From assembly GCA_950097015.1 (NCBI GenBank), contig CATNEN010000002.1, positions 5,053,001-5,117,000 of the forward strand: DNA of 64,000 bases. Direction: 5' to 3'. The stretch's first letter is position 1, and each line of letters starts with the position of its first letter. Positions 34,987 through 46,440 of this stretch are shown piece by piece. The notes beneath the pieces were generated by a model. The model was not told the origin of the DNA. It saw only the letters and a program-made list of their open reading frames with translations, and ran no database searches. A program made the position numbers and the translations under genes. Source of the stretch: Macrostomum hystrix (Eukaryota; Platyhelminthes; Macrostomidae).

Positions 34987-36611
34987 TTAAAGCATCAGCA
35001 TCTCGAACTCCATCAGAGAATAAGAATAACCATAATTGAGATTCCAGATGATTCCCTGCGCATAAGAACCATTAATGGCTATGGAGCTATCCTTGTATAC
35101 TCCGTTCGGGTTGGTGCAGTGGCAGCTTCTAAACCACCAGGCGCCTCGAAAAAAAGCCGCACAATTGTTTTCATCTAAATTGTCGTTATCATCATCCATC
35201 GTGCTGAACTTCTGGCCATGGCCGTTAGAGAAGCAGTCTCCGATACCAGGACTGGCTGAGAAGCCGGAAACTGACAGAGGGTATTTGTAACCTGCCGGAC
35301 CAACAGACGCGCTGGAGTACTCAGCCCAGCCCACTGGGCCGTTCCACGGCGTCATCAGAAATCTCACCTTTCTGGGCGTAAATGAAGTCAGCGAGTGCAA
35401 CACATTCAGACCTGCAATTTCAGGTGAGCTATGCTCAGCAGATTAGAAACTCTTGTGTCACTGATGGCTAAATGCCTCAGTATTGAACCTGACATTATAA
35501 AAAGCCGAGGCAAAGCACACAATTACTCTGGACCTTCAGTTCAAGCTTCTCAAACTCGTTGACTCACTCTTATTCGGTGTAGACTTTAGTTAGCAACAAA
35601 AACGTGTACTTAGCGATTCGGGGTATATAATACCTTGATCGAATTACGAAACTCGCGCGAATATTAAGGGTGAGGGCAGGGGTGGGTGAAAGTGAGAGAA
35701 AAAGAGCCAATCACGAGAGCAGGGGGTGGGTGACATTGAGAGAAGTAGAGAGCCAATCACGAGAGCAGGGGGTGGGTGACATTGAGAGAAGTAGAGAGCC
35801 AATCACGAGAGCAGGGGGTGGGTGACATTGAGAGAAGTAGAGAGCCAATCACGAGAGCAGGGGGTGGGTGACAGTGAGAGAAGTAGAGAGCCAATCACGA
35901 GAGCAGGGGGTGGGTGACAGTGAGAGAAGTAGAGAGCCAATCACGAAAGCAGGGGTGAGAAAAAGCGATTGGAGTACGAGAATATCGTACTCCAATAACC
36001 AGGCAAGTTAGTGGTTAGTGGCTTCGAACAGGGCGCTCGCTACTGCAAGTGAAGGGCGAGATTCACTGAAAGCCGTAAATCATACCAATCCAGTAGTTTC
36101 CGTCGGGTCCCTCGCCGAACTCGCTCTGGTACTGAGTCCAGTTGCGATAAAAGTCCACCGAACCGGACACCCTGTGCTGCACGGTGGCCCAGCAGTCAGT
36201 GCTAAATGTCTGCAATGCGGCATGCGTAAAGAATAAGCTGGTAGATTTTACTAGCCTCAATAGGAAAAATGTTCTCAAAACACGCACCCAAACTTGTTCA
36301 GTTCCCTTGTTCAAATTGCGGCACTTCCTGCAGTGACTCAGGCCCAGACGACACCTAAAGTGAGTGCACAGGCTGGAGCTCGCGTTGAAGGTCGCCAGCT
36401 GCACAGCGGAGTCGCTGCTGGCAGCGGTTAAACATGCGATTCTGGTGGCATCAGCGTATGACTTCGCAACCTCATAGTCGGACATTCTCTCGCGGCTCAG
36501 CCACCACCTTCGCTCCGACGTCACGGCTCGTCCGGGTGAGGGAGCGAAGACAGCCAGAAGCAGCAGAAATGCCGCTTTCAATGCGTAGTTTTTCTGCAAG
36601 CCAGTTTTCAT
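34987..36611 (-). CDS. Secreted fibrinogen-related protein, unit A
   Basis: Exons 36611-36288, 36209-36086 and 35411-34987 (- strand) give about 290 aa. A signal peptide (hydrophobic run AAFLLLLAVFAP) leads to an N-terminal module with [10 protein letters not shown], a Cys, [17 protein letters not shown] and SHCRKC. Exon 2 opens the fibrinogen-related domain: [32 protein letters not shown]. Exon 3 continues with WAEYSSASVG, the Ca-site-like DDDND, NCAAFFRGAWWFRSCHC, NPNGVYK and YSLMEFEML. Such domains typically bind acetylated sugars or surface patterns and form oligomers; here that is family inference. Intron 1 is 78 bp, in frame and stop-free, so its retention would add 26 residues. Intron 2 holds a 46-bp minisatellite. 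Ends at TAA 34987-34989. Confidence 0.87.
35660..35980. repeat. 46-bp minisatellite in intron 2 of unit A
   Basis: Six to seven copies of a 46-bp unit containing gagccaatcacgagagcagg and gggtgggtgacattgagaga. A single diverged relative (gggggtgggtgacagtgaaa) is at about 52,118. Confidence 0.93.
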
Positions 36612-37048
36612 TGCGCAAGGCTTTTGTCACTAAGTCTCGTCTCAGTGTCAGGCTTTATCAGCAACAATCAACTCCCTCGGTTAATTTCGTTTCCGTCAAG
36701 AAACTGTTTGGCCAACAATGAAAACTTTGTTTGCTTTTGAGTCCAGTTGAGCTGAGTTCTGCGAATCCTGCCTTGGTGTCTTAGTTTCAGATGCATTGCT
36801 AACTTCCGCTAAGTCTATATTTCTTTGTTTTGTCTCAGCAGCCATCAGCAGACTATCAGATCCATTGTTCCTTGGAAGCTATTGCGGAAATCGGCAAAAC
36901 AATCCAATGACAGATCGGGGCTTAAGATCGAATACGAGTCCTGAAAATTACGTCCTGAGGATTTTTATAGCAAAAATTCATTTTTGACAACCTTTGCATT
37001 TAGCATTTGCCACCTTAGGAAAAAAGAACGCGGCTTCTATGGTCTCTT
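36612..37048. other. 5' flank of unit A
   Basis: A GATAAA/TTTATC element at about 36,652-36,660 lies 45 bp upstream of the unit A ATG and could act as a weak TATA-like element. No other feature recognised. Confidence 0.35.
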
Positions 37049-37049
37049 A

Positions 37050-37395
37050 GATAGCATTGAGCCCATGCAGGTAGTATTCAACGCAGGTAACATTCAGCAA
37101 CGATAGCATTGAGCCCATGCTGGTAGTATTCAACGCAGGTAACATTCAGCAACGATAGCATTGAGCCCATGCAGGTAGCATTCAACGCAGGTAACATTCA
37201 GCAACGATAGCATTGAGCCCATGTTGGTAGTATTCAACGCAGGTAACATTCAGCAACGATAGCATTGAGATGAGCATTTGATCGTGATTAGCATTGCTCA
37301 CAGGTGACATGGAGCACAGGCAACATTGAGTACAGGTAGCATTGAGCCCAGGTGACATTGAGCACAGATAACATTGAACACATGTAGCATTCTGC
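37050..37395. repeat. 52-bp minisatellite 5' of unit A
   Basis: Four copies of a 52-bp unit (atagcattgagcccatgcag ... caacgcaggtaacattcagc), decaying into shorter gcattgag/gacattgag variants up to 37,395. Confidence 0.88.
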
Positions 37396-37795
37396 TGAGA
37401 ATAGCTGAATTTAAAAGACTTTTGACGAGCAGTTCGTCAGTAGTTTATTAAATCGTCGATTTAATTCCTGATAAGGTGTGCAAATATTTTGGGACGCATC
37501 TGTCAATTTAAGTTTCCAGTGGTTAATTCATTTCTGGACTAGTTAAACACAGTGGGAAGGCGGAAAAGTTGGATTTCATAATTTAAATAATGAAATTTAT
37601 CTTTTTGTGCCTTCAAAACAGTGCTCGGCGACACAGGTAGTGCGTTACAGAAATACGGTGCAATGGGGCATTTTTACTCTCAAAAATTAAAACCGGTTTA
37701 AAAAGATTGTTTTTTTCGAGACCTTACGTCACGAGACTTTCATCTCGTCCGTCATTTTCAACTCCTTGATGATTCTCACACGCAGAATAAACATT

Positions 37796-38903
37796 TCACA
37801 GTATCAGCATTTATATCTCCTTTAATGATTAACGATAGCTGTAGGGAATTGCCCACATAATTCTTTGAGCATTTGGACCGTCGATCGCTTTAGCAAAGTC
37901 CATGTAATTTCCATTCGGATGAGCACAGTAGCACGAGCTGAACCACCAGCCACCTGGATACCGTACAGCACAGCTGGTCGCATAAGAATCATGATCAAAG
38001 TCGAAGGTGGTGAACTGAAGGCCAGCGGTCGACAGGCAGTCTCAGACTCCGACAGAGGCAGAAAATCCGCGCAGCCAGAGCGTGTAGTTTGTAGACTCAG
38101 GACCCACGGCGAAGCTTGAGTACTCAGCCCAGCTCTCGGTGTCATTCCACAGCTTCATCAGGACTCGCAGCTTCCGACTTCCAGACTTGGTCATTGCGTA
38201 CAAAGAGTTCAATTCTCAATTGGAAAAGATTGGAGAACTTTGAACTGTTCATACAAAATATGAAAATTTTAATACGATCGCACTAGTCAGACAACCATAA
38301 TGCTGCAAAGTTGATCAAAACGGTACTCAAAAGTAGAAACTTTCGTTTAATTTATTTTATTAGGTTTCGGACGAGGTGAATTTTGTATTTTTAAGCCCCT
38401 GCAGTTTAAAAACTCTTGATTACCGATCCAGTAGTTTGAGTGGGGTCCTTCGCCGAACTCATTTTGGTACTGAGTCCAGTTGCGGTAAAAGTCCACGGAG
38501 CCGGACACCCTGTGCTGCACGGTGGTCAAGCACTCACTGCTGGCTGTTTACAGGGTCGTAAATTAACGAATGGACGTTTGAGAGAGTTGCAAATGCAGCA
38601 ATAAATCTGAAAGTTCATTGCTTTTGCACTCACCCACATAATTTTCCGTCCCTGTTCCACATTGCGGCACTTCCTGCAGTGACTTAGGCCCAGACGACAC
38701 CTGAAGTGAGTGCACAGCCTTGAGCTGGCGTTGAATTCTACTAGCGGCACAGCACACGGCTGGCACATTCAATGCAGCGCATTTTATATCAATAGCAGAC
38801 TCTCCGCGGTTGGCCGCCAATAGCGACCTTCGGTGCCTTCGCTGGTTTCAATCGATGCCACTGCTTGAATGAGCACAGCCACCAATATTAGATTCAGACT
38901 CAT
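37796..38903 (-). pseudogene. Broken fibrinogen-related unit B
   Basis: Three exon-like blocks (38903-38634, 38543-38424, 38214-37796) align in order with the neighbouring units. Exon 1 starts with ATG and a signal-like MSLNLILVAVLIQAVAS but reaches a stop after AESLLLI, lacks the SDYEV region, and resumes in another frame at [19 protein letters not shown]. Exon 2 is 4 bp short at its 5' end and its CW motif has become CL (TTG for TGG). Exon 3 keeps its frame but has three nonsense changes, at the GVGDC glycine, the final YSL tyrosine and the EIEML glutamate. Exon 2 and the start of exon 3, including flanking intron, are almost identical to unit C, so B and C are a recent tandem pair. Confidence 0.85.
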
Positions 38904-39059
38904 TTCTTTGCGATTCCAAGTAAAAGCTTGTCGTTACCATGATTTCGAAGAAACTGCATTGATGCTTGAGGTAGCTTTTATGCATGAAGTTATAAGCACG
39001 CAGGCTGCAGTGTCACCAACAGCAGCCAATGCTAAAACTTGCTTCCGCCCTTGAGTGAT

Positions 39060-40070
39060 TCTGGGGCGCTGCTCGACACCCGGGAGCGATTTCCGCCTAC
39101 AATGTGCGCGTCGTCACGATGCGCGGCCTCGCAATATGACTTTTGCTTGCAGCGAGTGAGATCCGATTCTCGAGACTAAACATGAGGTAGGTGTAACTTG
39201 CATGGACAAACATGCCACCTTCTTCGTGATGCAGCCCGATGCATTTGTCGGTGTGATTCGGTTAAAAATATTCCGAACAAAAAGTAAATCGCTGAAGAAG
39301 AAACGTATTCCACAGGAAATCTATTAGACACTGGCGATATTAATCCATGACGCTGTATTATACGGATTTGAAATTACCTGTCGTAAGATTGCATGAATTA
39401 TATTTATTATTTGCCTCGTTCTTATATTAGACAGTACGGTATGTGAACATTCCAAAGTTATATCATCCCGTGTATAAAGAGATTTCTATATTTTTTCTTC
39501 ATTTTAAGTACAAAATAAAAGTTTCGCAGCTGTCCATAATTTGTCAGGCCAAAATGTATTGCTTAACAAAAATCGGTAGTAAGTGAAGTGAGTCACTAGT
39601 CTAGCTATACGTAGTTGTAGCTTCACTTGTAGTTAGCCTAACGCTTACCTTGTGTGCTCCTTCTCTTGCGCAGCTTTTCTTCATTCCCTCTTTGTTCTTT
39701 TCACTGGTGGCTTCACTGGTGGGCGCCTCTCTGGGATTTTTACTGTAGTGAGCCACTGCTTAGGGGCCTATTGGTGTCTCACTAGCTGTCAGTAGCCCCA
39801 CCTGCAAGGTAGCTTAGGTGTCCCCTTTTTGCTAGCATTGAGTGGCTGCCCGGCCCGCCCTCTCTGGCGTTGTCTGGTCTGTCCCTCTCTGCCCTTCCCT
39901 TCCCGGCGGCGCCTGCACTTAGAGTGTGTTGTCTCTTCCCCCCAGGGATGAGTCATCACCTCTTTGTCCCGCGCTGGCTTTGTTGTCCCTTGTCCTTTTC
40001 TTTGTGTGTGGTTGTCTGCACTCAGTCAGCACGTGATTCTCCTCATGTGACTGGCCTCTCTCTTTGTCTA
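39060..40070. other. Spacer 5' of unit B
   Basis: No gene recognised. The right part (39,600-40,070) is pyrimidine-rich and runs into the promoter-like element at 40,074-40,250; together they may be a transposable-element terminus. Confidence 0.35.
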
Positions 40071-40073
40071 TTA

Positions 40074-40102
40074 AAGTGCAAGTAAACATGTTTACTGCAC
40101 TT
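40074..40102. promoter_or_regulatory. 29-bp imperfect palindrome
   Basis: Arms aagtgca(a)gtaaaca and tgtttactgcactt form a near-perfect dyad around the perfect 14-bp palindrome GTAAACATGTTTAC. It lies 54 bp upstream of a CRE-like site. Confidence 0.5.
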
Positions 40103-40155
40103 GGGGCTTTATTATGGGACAGGAGCCTACGTAGGAGTGACGTTTCTGGCGCCAC

Positions 40156-40250
40156 TGACGTCAGTTGCTATTTTTAGAAACCACGTGATTCCATCACGTG
40201 TTTTCTAACTCTGCACTGACCCTATGGGAGGCCCCTGCCTATAAAAGAAA
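40156..40250 (+). promoter_or_regulatory. Compact promoter-like cluster (CRE, paired E-boxes, TATA)
   Basis: TGACGTCA at 40,156-40,163; CACGTGA and its inverse TCACGTG at 40,182-40,188 and 40,194-40,200; TATAAAAG at 40,240-40,247. The order and spacing fit a pol II promoter facing +. No protein-coding gene follows; the region may be the LTR or 5' end of an unrecognised element. Confidence 0.45.
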
Positions 40251-40259
40251 GCCCCCCGC

Positions 40260-41260
40260 TCCTCTGGTCCTCATCCCTTTCTCCCCGGCTTCACCTTGCC
40301 GCTTCCTGTCATTAACGTTTTCTCTGACTTATTTCAGTCTCTCTTGTCAGTGCCATCGAGTGTCTAAGTTTCCCACTTCAGTCTCTGCGTGTGGCTGCTC
40401 GCAAGCTCAGTTCTGGCTAAGTCCCGAAACTAACTTAGCCTTCCCCCACCACCCGAGCTACGCAGGACACTGACAGCCTTTAACTGCGACTGAAACTCTG
40501 CACGGTGTGCGCTTCTCAAGACTTCGTGACTTTATCTCTTTCGGGCCAAGGATCCTTCACCTCACCGAAGGCAGAAGTCCTGACGCCCTGGTGGCAGCGC
40601 TACTACTACACTACCTAGTATTCTTGGACTTCATATTGGAGTTCGCCGGATCCCGCATTGTTAGCAGGACGACCGGTACAACATTACTATAAATGCAGAG
40701 CTCCCGAGCTCCCGACTTTTCACACTATGCTTCCCTTCCATCCAACCTCTGGATTCTGTCGCGTCGGGCTTAAGTCTCACTCTGCTTATTTTGCCCCTAT
40801 AGTGGCCTCTGATTTTGGCGCTTCGGTTCGCCCTCACCTTCACCCTTTTGGTATTTTATCACGTTGAGGATCTGACTAATTAAATTTCTTTCCTGCCCTC
40901 CCGCCCGAGTCGCTGGAACGCTGGAATTCGATCAGCACTTTACATCGAAGAGATCATTAACATTGTTATTTTCGGCGGCCCACAAGCTCGAGTTTCCCCG
41001 AACAAGAGCCCGGACTTCTGTGGTAGCAGCAATTACCCTACCAAGCTATCTGACAGAAGAACTTTCGTTAAGTCTTCATATTGGAGTCTGCTGAAAGTCG
41101 GTATTAACTTTGAACGACCAACAGCCACAACATAAGGACTTAAAAACGACTTTCGACTTGATAAATAGTTTAAATGTTAACGCTTTTTTAGGCACATTGT
41201 TCAAACAGTAGTTTTTCTTCAGTTGTCACTGTTGTCGATTTTTGTCAACTTTCCAAGGAG
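40260..41260. other. Region between the promoter-like cluster and unit C
   Basis: Pyrimidine-rich at first, with no long open frame and no family similarity. If transcribed from the TATA element the product would be non-coding or an element leader. Confidence 0.35.
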
Positions 41261-41268
41261 CTGAGAAG

Positions 41269-42418
41269 TCAGAAGACCAGCAACTCAATCTCCATCAGGG
41301 AATAATTGGAGCCGTAGGGAAAGAACCAAATGATGCCCTGAGCGTACGGGCCACTAATAGCATCGGGGAAATTCTTGTACTTTCCGTTCGGATGAAATTT
41401 GAAACACGAAGAGAACCACCAGCCACCAAAGTAGTACATGGCACAGTTTGTTGCATGGGTATCGTGATCGGCGTCAAAGGTGCTGAACTGCGTGCCGTTG
41501 TGGGAAGAAATGCAGTCTCCGACTCCGGCAGAGGCAGAAAATCGTGAAATGCTGAGCGTGTAGTTTGTAGACTCAGGACCCACAGCGAAGCTTGAGTACT
41601 CAGCCCAGCTCTCGGTGTCGTTCCACAGCTTCATCAGGACTCGCAGCTTCCGACTTCCAGACTTGGTCATTGCGTACAAAGAGTTCAATCCTCAATTGGA
41701 AAAGATTGGAGAACTTTGAACTGTTCATACAAAATATGAAAATTGTAATTCAGTCGCAATAGTCCGACAACAATAATGCTGCAAAGTTGATCCAAAAAGG
41801 TTCCCAAAACTAGAAAATGACGACACTTTCGTTTAATTAATTTTACTAAGTTTCGGACGAAGTGAATTTTGTACTTTGAAGCCCCTACAGTTTAAAAACT
41901 CTTGATTACCGATCCAGTAGTTTGAGTGGGGTCCTTCGCCGAACTCATTTTGGTACTGAGTCCAGTTGCGGTAAAAGTCCACGGAGCCGGACACCCTGTG
42001 CTGCACGGTGGTCCAGCACTCACTGCTTGATGTCTGAATGGTGAAGTTTTAAGAGTATTGTGTGCAATTTATCATGAAAACGAATGCGCATTTTTCATTT
42101 CGATACTGCCGATATACTCACCCACACTCGCTGAGCTCCCTGGTTCGCATTGCGGCACTTCCTGCAGTGACTTAGGCCCAGGCGACAGCTGAAGTGAGTG
42201 CACAGCTTTGAGCTGGCGTTGAAGGCCACCATCTGCACGGAGGAGTCGGCAGCTGCGATGCATTGCAGCTCGAACTGTACAGAAAACCGGTGGACAAGCT
42301 CGTAGTCAGAGAGACTCTCCTGACTGGATGACCAGATGAGTTCGAACGATGTGCTCAGGGCACCAACTTGAAGAACTGAAATCCCTCTGAGCAGCAGGAC
42401 TATGGCCTGGGCGATCAT
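41269..42418 (-). CDS. Secreted fibrinogen-related protein, unit C
   Basis: Exons 42418-42122, 42033-41910 and 41690-41269 (- strand) give about 280 aa. Signal peptide ([16 protein letters not shown]), then the N-terminal module with [27 protein letters not shown] and SHCRKC. The fibrinogen-related domain has [19 protein letters not shown] and [13 protein letters not shown] in exon 2; exon 3 has [60 protein letters not shown] and YSLMEIELL. The acceptor of exon 3 (ttgag) lacks a good pyrimidine tract but keeps frame and exon length (422 bp). Exon 3 is closest to that of unit I, and exon 2 to that of pseudogene B. A CATAAAAG element lies 72 bp upstream of the ATG. Confidence 0.86.
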
Positions 42419-42489
42419 CTCTTACCTTTGCTATTTTACTCGGCTCTCGCAAGACACGCAGGCTCATGAACCAAAGGAAGCTCATGGAA

Positions 42490-42497
42490 CTTTTATG
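42490..42497 (-). promoter_or_regulatory. TATA-like element of unit C
   Basis: CATAAAAG on the - strand, about 72 bp upstream of the unit C start codon. Plausible core promoter; no transcript data. Confidence 0.35.
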
Positions 42498-42499
42498 CA

Positions 42500-43478
42500 C
42501 CGGTTCGATCAATATTTGCTGAATTAATGGATGCAATGTGAAACCTTCCATCAGCAACCTCTTTGTTTGCCGATCAGAATCAGCAAACAATGCTATCATA
42601 TGAGTCTCATTACTTAGCGCAAAATGGCTTTCACTGATCATATTGATTCTGGTATTTCATCCTAGCTGTATTTGCGTGCGAGTTCCTTGCCTGAAATCAT
42701 TCAAATCAGCTTCCGTTTTGATGGAAATTTTTTTTACAAACTTTCTCATTGCCTTTGATTATTTTTCTAATAGAAAGTATCCAAGTATCTAGAAAATTTT
42801 CGAACAGAAACGCAATGGATTCGCATTCCTGATGAAATGATCTGATGTCTTTTCATCTACGTGGGTTTGCTTTTTCATTTTTATTAAAACTGAACCTTGT
42901 ATCTGAAATGTAGGTGTAATACGTGTAAGAAGTACAGTAGCGATCGTATTTTCTTTTTAAAATGAAATAAAACTATGGCCTCTAGGATCGAATTTGAATT
43001 AAAATAAAATAGTGATCAAAATTAATATTTTTTACTAAACTCACTAGCCTCTCTTTTATTACCGTGGTTTCCTGTGTCATTAAATATGGTATTTTGTTCT
43101 CGGCTGTCAAGCTTAGGAATTTCCGAACAGTGCCTGTCATTGTCTCTGTATTGTATCTAAACAGAATCGAAAATTCGTTCTCTACTTCGACTCAAACAAA
43201 ATCGGCACATTTAACTGTATGCCTTCGTGATCTGGTTAGATTTGATTGTTAGGTACTTTTTCCCTGGAGAAATCCGTCTTAAACGTTTAATAAAAATGCC
43301 CGAGATTTTTCCACCCACTGATTCTACGAGTATTGTGTCTGAGAAACTGTGCCACAAAGTTTATCCTGTGCTTTTTTATGGTCTTGGTGTTGCAAACCAG
43401 TTCAACAGTATGAACTACGTCAAAAATGTTTCAATGGTTTCATTAGGCTGCCATCATCAGAATTAGCTTTCATGCTGC
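42500..43478. other. Spacer between units C and D
   Basis: AT-rich, no gene. The segment 43,120-43,200 shares words with 34,470-34,610 (see the entry there). Confidence 0.4.
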
Positions 43479-44857
43479 TCACAACAAAAGCATCTCAAAC
43501 TCCATCAGTGAGTAGTAGTAGCCATAGTTCATCCTCCAAATCACTCCTTGAGCATACGCGCCCCCGATGGCAACAGAGGAATCCTTGTACACACCGTTCG
43601 GGTGCGTGCAGTGGCAGGCGCTGAACCACCAGGCGCCAACATAAGACATTGCGCAGTTTGTCGATGAACCATCGTGATCGGCGTCCATAGTGCTGAAATT
43701 CCGGCCATTGCTACTGGAGAAGCAGTCTCCAATTCCAGGACTGGCAGAGAAGCCGGATACGCTCAGGCGGTATTTATCCAGTTCTGTGCTGATGGAGACG
43801 CTGGAGTACTCAGCCCAGCTCTCCGAGCCGTTCCAGGGCTTCATCAGGATCCGCATCTTTCGCGGCGCAGGTGACGTCAACCTGTGTAGCGCGTTTAGCC
43901 CTATGGTAAAGGCAAATGCATTTGGCATTGAGAAGTGCCGAGTAACCACATAGGGGGTAAGTAGCAGAGCACTCTAACGCGTTGGCTTCCCGTACGAAGG
44001 TCCCTGAGCTCGATTCCGCAGCGAGGCCACATTCATTTGGGGCGCAGCCGCGGAGAAAAGGCTTTGGGCTTGTCGTGCAATTTACGCCCTTGAGGGCCAA
44101 CCTCCAAGGCACAGTGAAGTGTACACTGCACACTGCCTCACGATGAGAAAGTCAGGGACAGATGCCCGCAGCCCTCGTGAAATACGATCGTATCGTTTTT
44201 ACAACTAGTTACACATTAAAACGAAACGCTGTGACCTTAAAACTCTAATCACCGTAATCTAGACCCAAAATACGGAACAAATAAGCCAGACATAGTTGCA
44301 TTTGTCCTGATGGCTCAAAATGGCTCTTAAAGTAGCATCAGAAAATCTACCAATCCAGTAGTTTCCGTCGGGCCCCTCGCCGAACTCGCTCTGGTACTGA
44401 GTCCAGTTGCGGTAGAAGTTCACCGAGCCGGACACCCTGTGCTGCACGGTGGTCCAGCACTCACTGCTGAATGTCTGCAAGGTTTCAATGAACGCGCATC
44501 CAGAGCACAGTTAGAAATCAGTTTATTTTGTGTCGATTCTGCACTCACCCAAACTCGCTTCAATCCACGGTTCACACTGCGGCACTTCCTGCAGTGACTC
44601 AGGCCCAGGCGACACTTAAAGTGAGTGCACAGGCCGGAGCTGAAGTTGAAGGCCGCGAGTTGCACAGTTGAGTCTCTGCTCGCAGTTGCGATGCACTGGA
44701 CTCTGGACCGCGCTTTGAACAAATTCACGACCTCATAATCCGAGAGGCTTTCACGACTCGACCACCATTTTTTCTCCGAGGTGGCAGCTTCTGGTGCAGG
44801 ATGCAGGACTGCTGCAAGCAGCAACAGGCTAGCTGGAACTACCTGCCAGCTCTGCAT
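43479..44857 (-). CDS. Secreted fibrinogen-related protein, unit D
   Basis: Exons 44857-44549, 44474-44351 and 43900-43479 (- strand) give about 284 aa. Signal peptide ([17 protein letters not shown]), N-terminal module with [27 protein letters not shown] and SHCRKC, and the fibrinogen-related domain: [92 protein letters not shown] and YSLMEFEML. Exon 3 most resembles that of unit A (shared CHC and PGIGDCFS). Intron 2 carries a truncated family-1 SINE. A TATAAAGC element sits 44 bp upstream of the ATG. Exon lengths are 309, 124 and 422 bp, the cluster norm. Confidence 0.88.
43951..44180 (+). mobile_element. Truncated SINE, family 1, in intron 2 of unit D
   Basis: Head and first half of the body are present (cgttggcttcccgtacgaag, ggggcgcagccgcggagaa). 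An internal deletion joins gtcagggacagatg to the cccgcagccctc end. Confidence 0.85.
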
Positions 44858-44900
44858 GGCAGAGGACTTCAGAGTCGCTGCCTACCTGATATTTGCCCTA

Positions 44901-44908
44901 GCTTTATA
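44901..44908 (-). promoter_or_regulatory. TATA box of unit D
   Basis: TATAAAGC on the - strand, 44 bp upstream of the ATG, with a plausible start-site region between. Confidence 0.5.
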
Positions 44909-44909
44909 C

Positions 44910-46435
44910 CAGCATGCAGTCCGGAAGCTCTTTGATTGAAAGTTTTTTAACTTCCGTGCAATGGCGGCCCTTGTTTCATGAGCTCAAATGTTTGCACTGC
45001 TTTTCAAACCCGTGTTTTGAACGTTTTTGCTTACTTTGTTTTAACGAAACGTACGAGCGTAGTTTCCAAGCATTTGACATTGTTGGCAACACATTTTAGC
45101 ATCATTTTGCAGTACTTATAGTGCTATAGTTCCTAATTAGCAAAGCGCCAAGGTATATCAGTGTCTCATCTTTCTGCATCTGTGTGGTCCCGAGTCTGGT
45201 TTCAAACGACTCAGTATCTCATGTTTCTCAGAGAAAACCGCTTGTGTTGGTCACTCTCTGGATGGGAAAACAAACGGATGCACTTTTTCAACTTCTTACA
45301 CCGAGCAGGACATCGCTGCGCCGAATGATACTCTGGCGGCTCGATAGCGTAGAAAGAGCACTCTATTTTCCCCTGAAGAGATACCACGGTATTCCAAATT
45401 CCCACTGCCTACTTCACAATGGCTCCCAAACCGAATGACCGATTTTCGTGAAATTCCACCATATGGATCAAAATTTTCCCAGATTTACGATTATCAAAAT
45501 TCAAAGCCATGCGAGTAAGCATCGTCGATATATTTAGCAATTCTTATCGAAGACCCTTGTGACAATGGACGACTAGCAATGCTCTGTATAATCCTTCATG
45601 GCGAATCCATTTGGTTTTATTGTATAACAATTAAAAATAAAATTAATACGATATATACGACATGTACATCATGTAATTTTGTGAAAAGAAACTATAATAT
45701 CTATATTGGTGGTTTTTGCCACTAGATCTAGTGGACTAATGGGCTTAGTGCGCACTAGAAGCAACTAAAGGGGAAATGTACCGAGCAAGGATTTAAAACA
45801 GAACGATTGAGTCAACAAAGGGGCGGGCAGGATGCGTAGTCTATGGGCTAAAAGGACGATAGAAGGCGAACAATTAAAGTGCAGTGAAACGTACTGATTA
45901 ACTAATCGGTGAGCATGAGAGGAAAGAGGAGAGTCGAAGGAAACGACCAGAAGGAATTCTGGAGGAAATATTTCCGACAATTCTATTCTCTGCTCGTACG
46001 AGCGTAAATGTGTGGATCAACGACTCTCGCTTGAATTTTGCTAAAAATAAACATTACACGCTCATGTTTCAGAGCAATTCAGAGCAATGCAATACAATGC
46101 TGCACTTTTCTGAGCATTGCTGAGACGCTCTGAATCATTAACAGTTTTCAGGGCCTCAACAATAGAAGGGTTCCCTGCCGTGGTAAATGTCTGTCAAATA
46201 GAGGATTTCAAGTCAAAGCAATGAAATAAACTTACGTACAACAGAAATTGGATGGGCAAAATGTATATATTCCCTTACTGCTGGTACAGTGGGTTTCTGA
46301 CAATAATTTGCAGCAATAGAATACTTTCTATATATGCAGGTGCTGGGTACAAAATTGATTACCACTGTCATTTCCGTTACCTGCTCCCAAGACACTTTTC
46401 TATGCATTCAGACAAGCCTATTTGATTCTGTGACT
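44910..46435. other. Spacer between divergently oriented units D and E
   Basis: No gene recognised. 45,425-45,480 is an inverted copy of 28,655-28,715. The 10-mer TACGAGCGTA occurs at 45,052 and 45,997. This spacer is where cluster orientation switches from - (D) to + (E). Confidence 0.4.
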
Positions 46436-46440
46436 AGAGG

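Noticed and set aside
1-37395. CRISPR-like regular arrays
   Set aside because: Repeats are directly tandem without unique spacers, the genome is clearly eukaryotic, and no cas genes occur.
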